Positions 26,804 to 34,846 of a DNA stretch of 64,000 nucleotides are shown one piece after another. The notes beneath the pieces were generated by a model, which did no database searches, was not told the DNA's origin, and saw only the letters and a list, made by a program, of their open reading frames with translations. Where the stretch lies: positions 84,136-148,135 of the forward strand of contig JACUUX010000003.1 in the NCBI GenBank assembly GCA_014859105.1, in the 5' to 3' direction. Numbering within the stretch: position 1 is the first letter of the stretch; every line of letters starts with the position of its first letter. Source of the DNA: Nitrospirota bacterium (GTDB lineage Bacteria > Nitrospirota > Thermodesulfovibrionia > Thermodesulfovibrionales > SM23-35). The translations under genes and the position numbers were made by a program.

Positions 26804-27721
26804 TTGGCTGTTAAAGTAGGAGTTATAGGAGTTGGATATTTAGGCCAGCACCATGCAAGAATTTTTTCTGAACTCCGGGAAGCAGAGCTTGTTGCTGTTG
26901 TTGATATTGATAAAATTAGGGCTGATACATTTGCTGAAAAATATTGTTGTGAATCTTATACTGACTTCAAAGACATCCTCCATAAAGTCGATGCCCTCAG
27001 TATTGTAACACCAACGCCTTCTCACTTCGATATAGCCTTTGATTGCTTAAGAGCTGGCAAAGACCTCTTAATAGAAAAGCCTATAACAGTAAGCATTGAT
27101 GAAGCTGACGAGCTCATCAGAGGGTTAAAAGACACGGACTGTATTATCCAGGTAGGCCATCTTGAAAGATATAACCCTGCTATACTTGCTGTTTCAGATA
27201 TGATAAATGAACCGGTATTTATAGAGTCGGAGAGATTTTCACCATTCCTCGGCAGGGGAACGGATGTTGATGTGACCCTCGATCTTATGATTCATGATAT
27301 AGACATCATACTTAGTCTCATTTCTTCACCTATCAAAGAGATCAAAGCAGTTGGTTCTAAAGTTCTCACTGACAAGATTGATGTTGCAAAGGCATGGCTT
27401 GAGTTCGAAAACGGATGTACTGCACTTGCCACCGTAAGCCGCCTCTCCCCTGTAAAACAGAGAAAATTAAAGATATTCCAGAAAGACGCCTATATCTCAA
27501 TTGATTATCAAACCTCGGAAATAAAGCGATACTTCAGGAACGAGAGTGGCATTGCATCTGAAATCAAAATACCTGAACATAAAGAGCCTTTAAAAGAAGA
27601 ACTCAGGGATTTTATTCGTTGCGTAAAGGAAAGGAAAAGACCAATAGTCTCTGCTATTGAAGGAAGAGATGCCCTTAAAGTGGTTCTGGAGATAAGTAAT
27701 ATTATTAAAAACGGACTGTAG
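26804..27721 (+). CDS. Gfo/Idh/MocA oxidoreductase, probable UDP-GlcNAc 3-dehydrogenase (GnnA)
   Basis: The product has 305 residues: a Rossmann domain (GVIGVGYLGQHHARIF, then VDIDKIRADTFAEKY) with EKPITVSIDEADELI, and a C-terminal substrate domain containing MIHDIDIILSLI. The start is TTG 26804 with a GAGGAGG site 8 bases upstream. It lies 9 bases after trpD, then comes a DegT aminotransferase, lpxB and kdtA. In Acidithiobacillus and Leptospira a Gfo/Idh enzyme (GnnA) and a DegT enzyme (GnnB) convert UDP-GlcNAc to its 3-amino form for amide-linked lipid A. The same pair beside lpxB supports that role here by inference. Confidence 0.75.
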   Translation: MAVKVGVIGVGYLGQHHARIFSELREAELVAVVDIDKIRADTFAEKYCCESYTDFKDILHKVDALSIVTPTPSHFDIAFDCLRAGKDLLIEKPITVSIDEADELIRGLKDTDCIIQVGHLERYNPAILAVSDMINEPVFIESERFSPFLGRGTDVDVTLDLMIHDIDIILSLISSPIKEIKAVGSKVLTDKIDVAKAWLEFENGCTALATVSRLSPVKQRKLKIFQKDAYISIDYQTSEIKRYFRNESGIASEIKIPEHKEPLKEELRDFIRCVKERKRPIVSAIEGRDALKVVLEISNIIKNGL

Positions 27722-27774
27722 AAACTTACTGTATAAATATCAAATATTGTTCTGTAAAAAATAAATACATAACG

Positions 27775-27801
27775 AGACCCTGAATCAAGTTCAGGGTGAC
27801 A
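27775..27801. repeat. Intergenic dyad between gnnA-like and gnnB-like genes
   Basis: GACCCTGAATCAAGTTCAGGGTG is a hairpin with arms CCCTGAA and TTCAGGG. It matches the motif at 25667-25692 in the opposite orientation. Confidence 0.6.
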
Positions 27802-27827
27802 GTGAATAGAGTCAAGGAGACAATCGA

Positions 27828-28919
27828 ATGATTCCGATGGTCGATTTAAAGAGAGAGTTTCAGAAGATCAAAGAAGACATATTCGAAGTTCTCAGGGAAA
27901 TACTCGAAAGCAGTCAGTACATACTCGGAGACAGAGTCTCTGAGGTAGAAAAAAAAATTGCAGAATATCATGATGTCAAGGATGGTATAGGAGTTGCGTC
28001 AGGTACTGATGCACTACATTTATCAATTGATGCCTTAGGAATCGGACAGGGTGACGAGGTTATCACAACACCCTTTACCTTCTTTGCAACAGTCGAGGCA
28101 ATATTATATACAGGTGCCACACCCGTCTTTGTAGACATCGAACCCGACACATTAAACATAGATGTCAGTAAGATCGAGGAAAATATAACAGAAAGGACAA
28201 AGGCAATTCTTCCTGTTCATCTATTCGGGCATCCATCTGATATGGCAGAAATATCAAAGATAGCAAAGAATCACAGACTAAAAATAATAGAAGATTGTGC
28301 CCAGTCCTTTGGTGCTGAAATAAACGGCAAAAAGGTTGGATGTTTCGGGGATGCGGGGTGCTTCAGTTTTTACCCGAGTAAAAACCTCGGAGCATATGGA
28401 GACGGAGGCATGATAATCCTTAACAATATGCGGTTAGCCGGCATCATAAGGCAATTGAGAAACCATGGCTCAAAGGGATCGTACATCCATAAGAGAGTCG
28501 GGTTTAACAGCAGGCTTGATGAGATACAGGCTGGTGTTCTTCTTATTAAATTGAAATATATTGATGAATATAACACTAAGAGGAGAAGAAACGCAGCAAT
28601 TTACACAACCCTTCTTTCAAACAATATAAAGTGTCCTGTAGAAAAAAACGTTTCATATCATGTCTACCACCAGTATACGATCATGAGTAAGAAAAGAGAC
28701 CGGATACAACATAAGCTCAGGGAAAATGGCATTTCATCAGTCATATACTATCCCGTCCCGCTTCATCTCCAGGAAGCACTTAGATTTTTAGGCTATCGAA
28801 AAGGAGATTTCCCCACCGCTGAGAAAGCATCAAGGGAAGTCCTCTCGCTACCGATGTATCCTGACCTCGAAGAGTCAAAAATAATAAAGATAGCAAATAT
28901 AGTTATGAAATCCCTTTGA
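27828..28919 (+). CDS. DegT/DnrJ/EryC1 aminotransferase, probable GnnB
   Basis: The product has 363 residues and is a PLP-dependent sugar aminotransferase. The family pattern is clear: GVASGTDALHLSIDALGIGQGDEVITTPFTF, IEDCAQSFGAEI, and the PLP lysine in FYPSKNLGAYGDGG. The C-terminal GFNSRLDEIQAGVL closes the fold. A GGAG site precedes ATG 27828. Paired with the Gfo/Idh gene upstream and lpxB downstream, it most likely forms UDP-2-acetamido-3-amino-glucose for lipid A. The alternative is another 3-amino sugar pathway. Confidence 0.8.
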   Translation: MIPMVDLKREFQKIKEDIFEVLREILESSQYILGDRVSEVEKKIAEYHDVKDGIGVASGTDALHLSIDALGIGQGDEVITTPFTFFATVEAILYTGATPVFVDIEPDTLNIDVSKIEENITERTKAILPVHLFGHPSDMAEISKIAKNHRLKIIEDCAQSFGAEINGKKVGCFGDAGCFSFYPSKNLGAYGDGGMIILNNMRLAGIIRQLRNHGSKGSYIHKRVGFNSRLDEIQAGVLLIKLKYIDEYNTKRRRNAAIYTTLLSNNIKCPVEKNVSYHVYHQYTIMSKKRDRIQHKLRENGISSVIYYPVPLHLQEALRFLGYRKGDFPTAEKASREVLSLPMYPDLEESKIIKIANIVMKSL

Positions 28920-28954
28920 CTCGAATAATGCATTTTGGAGCTAAACTATACCTA

Positions 28955-30169
28955 ATGAATACTGTTATGATAATTTCCGGCGAAAGCTCGGGTGAATTAT
29001 ACGGCTCACTCCTTGCTAAAGCACTAAAAAACAAATGGCCTGATATGCATATCATCGGGGTTGGTGGCGAAAGGATGCGCGAAGCAGGAGTTGAGCTTGT
29101 ATCAAGCATATCAGATGCTTTCGGTTTAATTGAAGCAATCTCGGCATACAGTAAAATTAAAGCTGCCTTCAAAAAAACGGCCGAAGCTCTTAAAAAGTTC
29201 AAGCCCGATGTCCTCGTCCTTATAGATTATCCTGATTTCAATATTAAATTAGCAAAGGTAGCTAAATCTTATGGTGTAAAGATTTTGTACTATGTCAGTC
29301 CGCAGGTATGGGCATGGCGTAAAGGAAGGGTAAAGAAGATTGCAAATATAGTGGATAGAATGGCTGTTCTTTTTCCATTTGAAGAGAAGATTTACAGGGA
29401 AGCGGGTATTAAGTGTGAATTTGTAGGGCATCCGATTGTTGAGGAGATTGAATCTGTGATACAGTCATCAGTCATCGGTCATCAGTCATTAGTGAAAAAC
29501 AGCTACCAACGTCCAATAATCAATGACCCGAAAGACTTTGAACTTCGAACTTACTTCAAATCTGCCCTCGGTCTTGATCCAAAAAAACCCGTTCTTTCAC
29601 TTCTCCCTGGAAGCAGGCCTCATGAATTAAAAAGACTGTTACCACTAATGATAGATGTTGTCAGGCAATTCAGAAATGAGTTCGCTGATTATCAATTCTG
29701 TATACCACTCGCCCCGAACACCGAAGAAGAAAGATATAGTCTTTATCTTGAGTCACTCCGAGAGGAAGGAGTTAACATTAAAAAGGGCGAATCTGTCAGG
29801 GTACTCGCTGCTTCTGATATGGCAGTAGTTGCATCAGGCACGGCAACTCTCCAGACAGCTTTTCTTGAAGTTCCAATGATTGTTCTGTATAAACTTTCGC
29901 CTTTTACATTCTTTTTAGGAAAACTCATTGTGGATATAAAACATATATCACTTGTCAATATTCTTGCAGGCAGGGAAGTCGTCCAGGAACTTCTTCAGAA
30001 AAAAGCTAATCCGGACGACATAATAAAAGAGCTTAAAAAGATAATACTCGATAAAAAATACAGAGAAGAGATGCTTCAAGCTTACCGAGCAATAAAGGAA
30101 CCATTTTTTGAAAAAAGGGCATCTGAAAGAGTTGCAGAGATGGTAATCGAGATGGCTGGGCAAATATAA
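28955..30169 (+). CDS. lpxB: Lipid-A-disaccharide synthase with repeat-encoded insertion
   Basis: LpxB joins UDP-diacylglucosamine and lipid X at the inner membrane face. The start at ATG 28955 gives MNTVMIISGESSGELYGSLL, matching the family N-terminus; upstream TTG 28916 would overlap gnnB. Further motifs are VLIDYPDFN, YYVSPQVWAWRKGR, FPFEEKIY, FVGHP, LSLLPGSRPHE and VASGTATLQTAF. A stretch of about 30 residues between FVGHPIVEEIE and LGLDPKKPVLSLLPGSR is encoded by heptad repeats and has no equivalent in normal LpxB. Without it the length would be close to that of E. coli LpxB (382). The gene follows gnnB directly. Confidence 0.95.
   Translation: MNTVMIISGESSGELYGSLLAKALKNKWPDMHIIGVGGERMREAGVELVSSISDAFGLIEAISAYSKIKAAFKKTAEALKKFKPDVLVLIDYPDFNIKLAKVAKSYGVKILYYVSPQVWAWRKGRVKKIANIVDRMAVLFPFEEKIYREAGIKCEFVGHPIVEEIESVIQSSVIGHQSLVKNSYQRPIINDPKDFELRTYFKSALGLDPKKPVLSLLPGSRPHELKRLLPLMIDVVRQFRNEFADYQFCIPLAPNTEEERYSLYLESLREEGVNIKKGESVRVLAASDMAVVASGTATLQTAFLEVPMIVLYKLSPFTFFLGKLIVDIKHISLVNILAGREVVQELLQKKANPDDIIKELKKIILDKKYREEMLQAYRAIKEPFFEKRASERVAEMVIEMAGQI
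29462..29553. repeat. In-frame heptad arrays inside lpxB
   Basis: Bases 29462-29489 are four 7-base units of CAGTCAT type. Bases 29507-29527 are three units (CAACGTC, CAATAAT, CAATGAC). Bases 29540-29553 are two units (GAACTTC, GAACTTA). Together they encode an extra loop in the protein and keep the frame open. Confidence 0.75.
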
Positions 30170-30173
30170 GTTT

Positions 30174-30246
30174 GTCATTCCGCACTTGATGCGGAATCAA
30201 GGATGTATCACTATTTTCTGGATTCCTGCTTTCGCAGGAATGACAG
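30174..30246. repeat. Intergenic palindromic repeat between lpxB and kdtA
   Basis: The block starts GTCATTCCGCACTTGATGCG and ends TTCGCAGGAATGAC. It contains dyads CATTCCGC/GCGGAATC and CCTGCTTTCGCAGG. It belongs to the widespread GTCATTCC-type extragenic palindromes. Confidence 0.7.
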
Positions 30247-30334
30247 GAAATCAAACTTATTGTCTTTTTGGTATTTTCAGGTCAATACCAATAAATGAGC
30301 AGAACCTTGATGAATTTTTAGAAAAGTTATAGAA

Positions 30335-31639
30335 ATGTATTTACTTTATAGTCTCATATATATAATTGCTCTGACCTTCTTATTCCCTTTTGAATATTTC
30401 AAAAGGGAAAAAGATCTCAGAAAAAGATGGCTTAGAGAAAAGTTTGGATTCTTTACTTCATTATTCATCCTTCATCCCCCGTCGTTCATCTGGATTCACG
30501 CAGTATCTGTGGGAGAGGTAATTGCTGCTACGCCGTTGCTTAAAAGCCTGAGGAAAAGATATCCATCAAAAGAAATTATCCTGTCAACAATCACTGATAC
30601 CGGCCAGAAGGTAGCAAAAGAAAGAGCACCCGGGGGGACAGTGGTCGTTTATTTGCCTTTTGATATTGCTTTTATTTTTAAATCATTGTTAAAAAAAATA
30701 AAACCAGAGATCTTAATTGTAATCGAGACAGAATTATGGCCAAATCTGCTAAGGGTCTTTAAGGAAAACAATGTTCCGGTTATTCTCCTCAATGGCAGAA
30801 TCTCTGAAAAATCATTTAAAGGATATCGCAGGATTTCATTCTTTATGAGACGGGTGCTTTCGTATGTTGATTTCTTCGGAATGCAGAATGAAGTATATGC
30901 TGATAGGATAAAAAGCCTCGTTGCTAACAATAGCAGCAGGATTGCAAATTTAGGAAATTTTAAATTCGACACGACACCCTCATCACATATCCCTGACTGG
31001 GCAGGTGAGATAAAACACCCTGTGATCATAGCGGGCAGTACTCACGAGGGAGAGGAGGAGTTCATATCATCTGTTTATCTCGAACTTAAAAAGGATTTTC
31101 CTGATCTAAATCTCATCATTGCTCCACGGCATCCAGAAAGGTTTAAGTTAGTTGGAGATATGCTCAAATCAAAAGGAATCTCATTTATTAAGCGTTCAGA
31201 GTTCAGAACTTCTAATCCCCCCGTCCCCCCTTTAGCAAAGGGGGGTGAGGGGGGATTTTCCGAACTCCAAACTTTTGCTGGCACTATTATCCTTCTTGAC
31301 ACAGTAGGAGAACTATCGGCTGTCTATGGTGTATCCGATATCACAATCATCGGCAAGAGTTTCAAAGGCTACGGAGGACAGAATCCATTTGAACCCGCTT
31401 TCTGGGGTAAGCCCATATTATGTGGCCCGCATATGGAGAATTTCCCTGTTATCCAGGATTTCTACAAAGCAGGGGCCGCCACTGAAGTAAAAGAAGAGGA
31501 GCTTTATTTAAAATTGAGGGAACTGCTTACAATGCCTGAAAAAGCAAAGGATATTGGTTTAAAAGCACAGGAACTTTACAGAAAAAATTCAGGCGCTGTC
31601 GAGGAGGCAATGAAGGTTATTGAAAGGTATATTTCTTAA
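30335..31639 (+). CDS. kdtA: 3-deoxy-D-manno-octulosonic acid (Kdo) transferase
   Basis: The enzyme transfers Kdo from CMP-Kdo to lipid IVA at the inner membrane. The product has 434 residues. An N-terminal membrane anchor (YLLYSLIYIIALTFLFPFEYF) is followed by WIHAVSVGEVIAATPLLKSL, VVIYLPFD-like and ETELWPNLLR motifs. The C-terminal GT-B domain shows DTVGELSAVYGVSDITIIG and GGQNPFEPAFWGKPILCGP. Two repeat-derived insertions are present: a short heptad run near residues 41-48 and a 44-base palindrome that encodes NPPVPPLAKGGEGG near residues 294-307. Both lie outside the catalytic motifs. Confidence 0.95.
   Translation: MYLLYSLIYIIALTFLFPFEYFKREKDLRKRWLREKFGFFTSLFILHPPSFIWIHAVSVGEVIAATPLLKSLRKRYPSKEIILSTITDTGQKVAKERAPGGTVVVYLPFDIAFIFKSLLKKIKPEILIVIETELWPNLLRVFKENNVPVILLNGRISEKSFKGYRRISFFMRRVLSYVDFFGMQNEVYADRIKSLVANNSSRIANLGNFKFDTTPSSHIPDWAGEIKHPVIIAGSTHEGEEEFISSVYLELKKDFPDLNLIIAPRHPERFKLVGDMLKSKGISFIKRSEFRTSNPPVPPLAKGGEGGFSELQTFAGTIILLDTVGELSAVYGVSDITIIGKSFKGYGGQNPFEPAFWGKPILCGPHMENFPVIQDFYKAGAATEVKEEELYLKLRELLTMPEKAKDIGLKAQELYRKNSGAVEEAMKVIERYIS
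30457..30477. repeat. Heptad run inside kdtA
   Basis: Three consecutive 7-base units (TTCATTA, TTCATCC, TTCATCC) are followed by a partial unit TTCATC at 30484. They encode a short hydrophobic insertion before the conserved WIHAVSVGE motif. Confidence 0.55.
31214..31257. repeat. 44-base C/G-rich palindromic element inside kdtA
   Basis: Arms run AATCCCCCC, gap GT, CCCCCCTTTA, then AAAGGGGGG, a gap and GGGGGGATT. Length and layout equal the purL copy at 8783-8826. Reading frame 1 gives NPPVPPLAKGGEGG. The other two forward frames contain TAG or TGA, so only this frame can be tolerated in a gene. Confidence 0.85.
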
Positions 31640-31858
31640 CCCGAAAACTGCAGAGGGAATAGGCTTGTTTGTTTTTAAATATTTATTTGAGAAGACGAAA
31701 AGCGAAAATTCAAAAGTAAAGATGCAACCCCTTTTACTCTTTCTTTCAACGAAAGTCGCTGTGCTTAATTTATTACTCTTCATATAGTTTACAATTGCAA
31801 ATCTTAGTGATCTTATCGAATAATGTTGTGTGAAAACATCTCTTTTTAGCAATTTAAT

Positions 31859-32449
31859 ATGATGAAAGTAAACATAGAAGAAAAGAAACAGAAACTCTAT
31901 GCTATATACGATCAATATGAGAAAGATGTGGTTGAATTCAAAAAGGCTTCAGCCTGTGTGATAGGTTGTGCTGACTGCTGTATAGATGTCGGGAAAATCG
32001 ACATTACCACACTTGAAGGCATTATCATACGTGATAAGATAGTAAAGTTTGAAGAACCACTCAGGTCAGAAATAAAGGAAAGGTTAGAGAAAAACAGGGT
32101 TGAAATTGAACAAAAAAAGCTGGTCCGCTGTGCTTTTCTCAAAGAAGACAAATCCTGCCTGATATATCATATCCGTCCTTTCAGTTGTCGCCAGCTTTAT
32201 TCAGTTAAAAAATGCAACGGCGCAGCTCCAACCATACACCGCCAGGCAATAGAACTTGCCAGGCAGACAGTGAGAGAGATTCAGAGACTTGATTCAAATG
32301 GATATTCCGGACATATCAGCTATATACTTTACCTGCTGGACAACAGAAACTTCAGAAGGTCCTATCTCCGTGGAAATTTCGAACCGGAAAAAATAGCATT
32401 ATTCGGGCGAAGTCATAAGATAATGATCAATCGCTTCAGTTCACCGTAA
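31859..32449 (+). CDS. YkgJ-type zinc/iron-chelating cysteine cluster protein
   Basis: The product has 196 residues. The family signature is visible as CVIGCADCC near residue 33, then C in RCAFL, a second in KSCLIYHIRPFSCRQLY and a third in KKCNG. The arrangement is the CxxxCxxCC cluster of the YkgJ family (CxxCxxCC type), proposed to chelate zinc or iron; biological function is unknown. It stands alone at the left edge of the sparse region, with 219 bases of AT-rich DNA before it. Confidence 0.8.
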   Translation: MMKVNIEEKKQKLYAIYDQYEKDVVEFKKASACVIGCADCCIDVGKIDITTLEGIIIRDKIVKFEEPLRSEIKERLEKNRVEIEQKKLVRCAFLKEDKSCLIYHIRPFSCRQLYSVKKCNGAAPTIHRQAIELARQTVREIQRLDSNGYSGHISYILYLLDNRNFRRSYLRGNFEPEKIALFGRSHKIMINRFSSP

Positions 32450-33043
32450 AATTTGTCTTTAGTTCTTGTGATGATTAACAGTGCCATCAAATCCAGGTCT
32501 TAAAAATTCCTTGCTCTTTCTTAAATCTTTTTGTAACGTCCCTACGGAGGAGGGGTGTAGGGATTTTAAGAAGTTTTCGGGAAATATCAGAGCCTGCTCT
32601 TTTAAAGGGAATGGGCTTTTTTATTTTATAGTATAAATACACGAACTCAGGGGGAAAGAAAATATGTCAATACGCAAGTCTGTCCCTGACCTAACAGTTT
32701 TACTTTCTCACAGTTATGCGCAAAAGTATCACTTCCTGATATCTGTTCAATTCCCATTCAAGCAAATAGAGCAAGATAGGACATGGGCATTTCTTTCGAT
32801 TTGAATGACACGGTTGTCAAAATCGGCACAGCGCTCAATACGAGGAGAAATACGCGTTTCTTGGAGAAATGTTGTGATACGGCCAAAGTCTGACCGCAGA
32901 ACGTTTGTGTCACCTACAGAGAGAGAGGATGCCCACATATCAAAATTTAATGATTTCTGTTCGAAAGAGTGTATAACGGTTCGGGGCTAAAAGAAGTTGC
33001 CGAAGACAATTTGGGGAAATCTTTGATTTCCCCTTTATCCGCT
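32450..33043. other. Sparse intergenic stretch
   Basis: Apart from the duplicated element at 32546-32626 and a hairpin (GGGGAAATC/GATTTCCCC near 33014-33034), I see no gene. A minus-strand frame at 32747-32938 (63 codons) is open but unrecognised. It lies just beyond the inverted repeat that bounds the BrnT/BrnA pair. Confidence 0.4.
32546..32626 (+). repeat. Duplicated 80-base structured element, copy 1
   Basis: It starts with a G-rich GGAGGGGTG-like stretch, continues through GGATTTTAAGAAGTTTTCGG and GAAATATCAG, and ends in a hairpin AGCCTGCTCTTT/AAAGGGAATGGGCT followed by TTTTTTATTTT. Copy 2 is at 36401-36481. Differences fall mainly in the hairpin and preserve pairing. Confidence 0.75.
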
Positions 33044-33063
33044 GTTATACGCCGTTGCCCTAA
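33044..33063. repeat. Left 20-base inverted repeat bounding the BrnT/BrnA pair
   Basis: GTTATACGCCGTTGCCCTAA. The reverse complement of 33645-33664 matches it at 17 of 20 positions. It overlaps the antitoxin stop codon. Seven bases (GTTATAC) are also inverted as GTATAAC at about 32971-32977, giving a site with the outline of an integron attC. Confidence 0.6.
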
Positions 33064-33326
33064 TAAGATTTTTGTTCTTGTAATTTTTCCTGTATCCAGA
33101 GATTTATAAGGGTATCAGCGGAGATGCCTCTCTCTCGTGCAATGGCCTGAATTCGTTCAGATAATGTCTTATCCAAGGCATAATAGGTTAATTCAGATTC
33201 AATATCTACTTCAAACTTTGCCTCTTTCGTTTTATCCCAAAAATCTGACAGATTATGTGTGTCCCAGAAATCACCGATTTCCTTATAAGACCTTGCCTTG
33301 GACAACGAACTCCTACCTTTGTTCAT
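33060..33326 (-). CDS. brnA: BrnA/CopG-like antitoxin
   Basis: The product has 88 residues. The C-terminal half has the ribbon-helix-helix type pattern SERIQAIARERGISADTLINLWIQEKL. The N-terminal half (SYKEIGDFWDTHNLSDFWDKTKEAKFEVDIE) is typical of BrnA-like antitoxins that wrap a BrnT toxin. ATG 33326 is chosen for its AAGGAG site 6-7 bases upstream, overlapping the toxin stop by 14 bases. Antitoxin after toxin is the brnT-brnA order. Autoregulation by the complex is usual for the family. Confidence 0.8.
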   Translation of the reverse strand: MNKGRSSLSKARSYKEIGDFWDTHNLSDFWDKTKEAKFEVDIESELTYYALDKTLSERIQAIARERGISADTLINLWIQEKLQEQKSY

Positions 33327-33597
33327 ATTTTCTCCTTTCAGCATGTGTCATATCTCTTGCCGATAAAATAAGGGCGCTACCATCCTTTTTATACACAAAA
33401 AAGACAATAAGATATCGCCCGCTATTAGTTTGCCCCATTGCAGCATAAACATTTTCTCCTTCACGATGTCCTTTTTCAACAAATCTAAAATAAGGTTTTC
33501 TATCCAAGACTTCCTTGACTTCATTTTGTGAGACATTATGTTTTTGTATAAGTTTTTCAATAATTTCATCAAGCCAGATTATCCTCTTAATTTTCAA
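33313..33597 (-). CDS. brnT: BrnT/DUF497-family toxin
   Basis: The product has 94 residues. DUF497 features are clear: IIWLDEIIEKLIQKHNVSQNEVKEVLDRKPYFRFVEKGHREGENVYAAMGQTNSGRYLIVFFV, then ILSARDMTHAERRKY with the catalytic Arg/Asp-containing SARDMT. BrnT is a RelE-like ribonuclease that inhibits translation. It is the first gene of the pair. The pair is enclosed by 20-base inverted repeats, so it may move as a cassette. Confidence 0.85.
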   Translation of the reverse strand: MKIKRIIWLDEIIEKLIQKHNVSQNEVKEVLDRKPYFRFVEKGHREGENVYAAMGQTNSGRYLIVFFVYKKDGSALILSARDMTHAERRKYEQR

Positions 33598-33644
33598 TTA
33601 CCCATGCCTCTTTCATATTCTATCAAATGAAATAACTTTTTGAG

Positions 33645-33664
33645 TAAGGGCAATGGCATATAAC
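33645..33664. repeat. Right 20-base inverted repeat bounding the BrnT/BrnA pair
   Basis: TAAGGGCAATGGCATATAAC, the inverted partner of 33044-33063 (17 of 20). Its outer TATAAC is mirrored by GTTATA at 33709-33714, so each end of the cassette has a second, shorter dyad outside. Confidence 0.6.
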
Positions 33665-34295
33665 GTGTTAACAATAGCACCGAGTGCTTATATACTCCCA
33701 TTTTGGGGGTTATAGTTGCACCTGTCGCTGATATCCTACCTGTAGATTTCCTGTTCTAATCTACATCATTTTTACTTTTTTATAAAGTGTGAAGTACAGG
33801 AAGAACGTGACGGAGGTCAGTACCTCTCTCCTTTCATTGTTTAAACCATAATTTTTTTATCATGAACAAACTTATAGAGATTTCGGATAGGGAATTTCTT
33901 GCTGGCATCCAAGAGGTTACTATTAGTCAAGCCGGGGAGAGGTAATCCAGAAAAACCTGGATGCCTGCTAATCCAGAAGGCTTTCGGGACGGGCATGACG
34001 AACAGGAAATGTTTATGAACGAAAAGGGGCTATGGCTTTTTCAGGACATAATCGTGTGGGCCGATACGACGGAGAAGGTAATGGTCAGAATGTATTTCAA
34101 AGGTAAACCGATAAAACATATCTATGCTTGCCTCCCAGGCATTGTTTTTTAAGTCAATTTATCTAAACACTCTTTTTTCCGATGGACAGGCCCATTAAAT
34201 TGAAGGAGGATGCGGGCAAGTGATAATAAGGTGATACAATGGGATTTTGCTTGACAGGAAGGATTTCTTCCGGATACTGTTAACGGGTTTTAAAA
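33665..34295. other. Intergenic stretch with one doubtful small ORF
   Basis: No gene is recognised. A plus-strand frame at 33961-34152 (63 residues, beginning MPANPEGFRDGHDEQEMFMN and ending KHIYACLPGIVF) is open. It has no ribosome site and no known relatives that I can name. It may be a remnant. Confidence 0.3.
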
Positions 34296-34796
34296 TTGAT
34301 TATATTGAGTACAAAGACCATGAAAAAGCCGCTAAGTATTTCGAGATGTCAGCTCGGTTTAAGCAAGAGTTTTATTTCCAAGTATTTCCGGATTCTTCTT
34401 AAGAAACAGATACTAAAAAAGGAGAAAGGCAAATTAGTTGTAGCTGATAACGCGTCTGTTAAAGCAGTCAAGATACTGCTTAACGTGAGAAGAATAGATA
34501 CGCGAATATTCGGTAAATATCCCTTTGTTACCGCGGTCGGGTTGTACGGAAGTTGTGCCAGAGACGAAAACACAGAGGATTCGGATGTGGATTTATGGGT
34601 GAGGGTCAAGGATGTTGAAGAATCAAAAATTGCCTCTTTGACATCTGAAGTAAATAAAAAAATAAAGAATACAAAACTGTTTTTTTTGAATGACAAAAAA
34701 ATAGAGAAACTCAGAAAAGAAGACACAATGTTTTATCACTCACTATCTTTCGGGTCAATAATTTTATACGGAGATAAGGATGCAGTTTCGGTTTAA
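34296..34796 (+). CDS. MNT-type nucleotidyltransferase with N-terminal winged helix
   Basis: Up to 166 residues. An N-terminal helix-turn-helix (SISRCQLGLSKSFISKYFRILLKKQILKKEKGK) precedes a minimal nucleotidyltransferase domain with the pol-beta signature GLYGSCARDENTEDSDVDLWVRV (GS, then DxD). Such proteins act as the MNT antitoxin of HEPN-MNT pairs or as AMPylators. No HEPN partner is visible here. The start is uncertain: TTG 34296 or ATG 34320, both without a clear ribosome site. The HTH seems shortened at its front, and another frame upstream (KDHEKAAKYFEMS) is open, so a frameshift is possible. Confidence 0.65.
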   Translation: MIILSTKTMKKPLSISRCQLGLSKSFISKYFRILLKKQILKKEKGKLVVADNASVKAVKILLNVRRIDTRIFGKYPFVTAVGLYGSCARDENTEDSDVDLWVRVKDVEESKIASLTSEVNKKIKNTKLFFLNDKKIEKLRKEDTMFYHSLSFGSIILYGDKDAVSV

Positions 34797-34846
34797 GAAC
34801 TGCATAGGGAAAGGACTATGTTTGCAGCTCACCTATCTTTTCTTCC

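Noticed and set aside
31695..31722. Degenerate heptads (GACGAAA, AGCGAAA) after kdtA
   Set aside because: The units share only A-rich ends, and such a match is expected by chance in AT-rich DNA.
32805..32990. Plus-strand 61-codon frame near the BrnT/BrnA element
   Set aside because: There is no ribosome site, no family resemblance, and it is antisense to an equally doubtful minus-strand frame.
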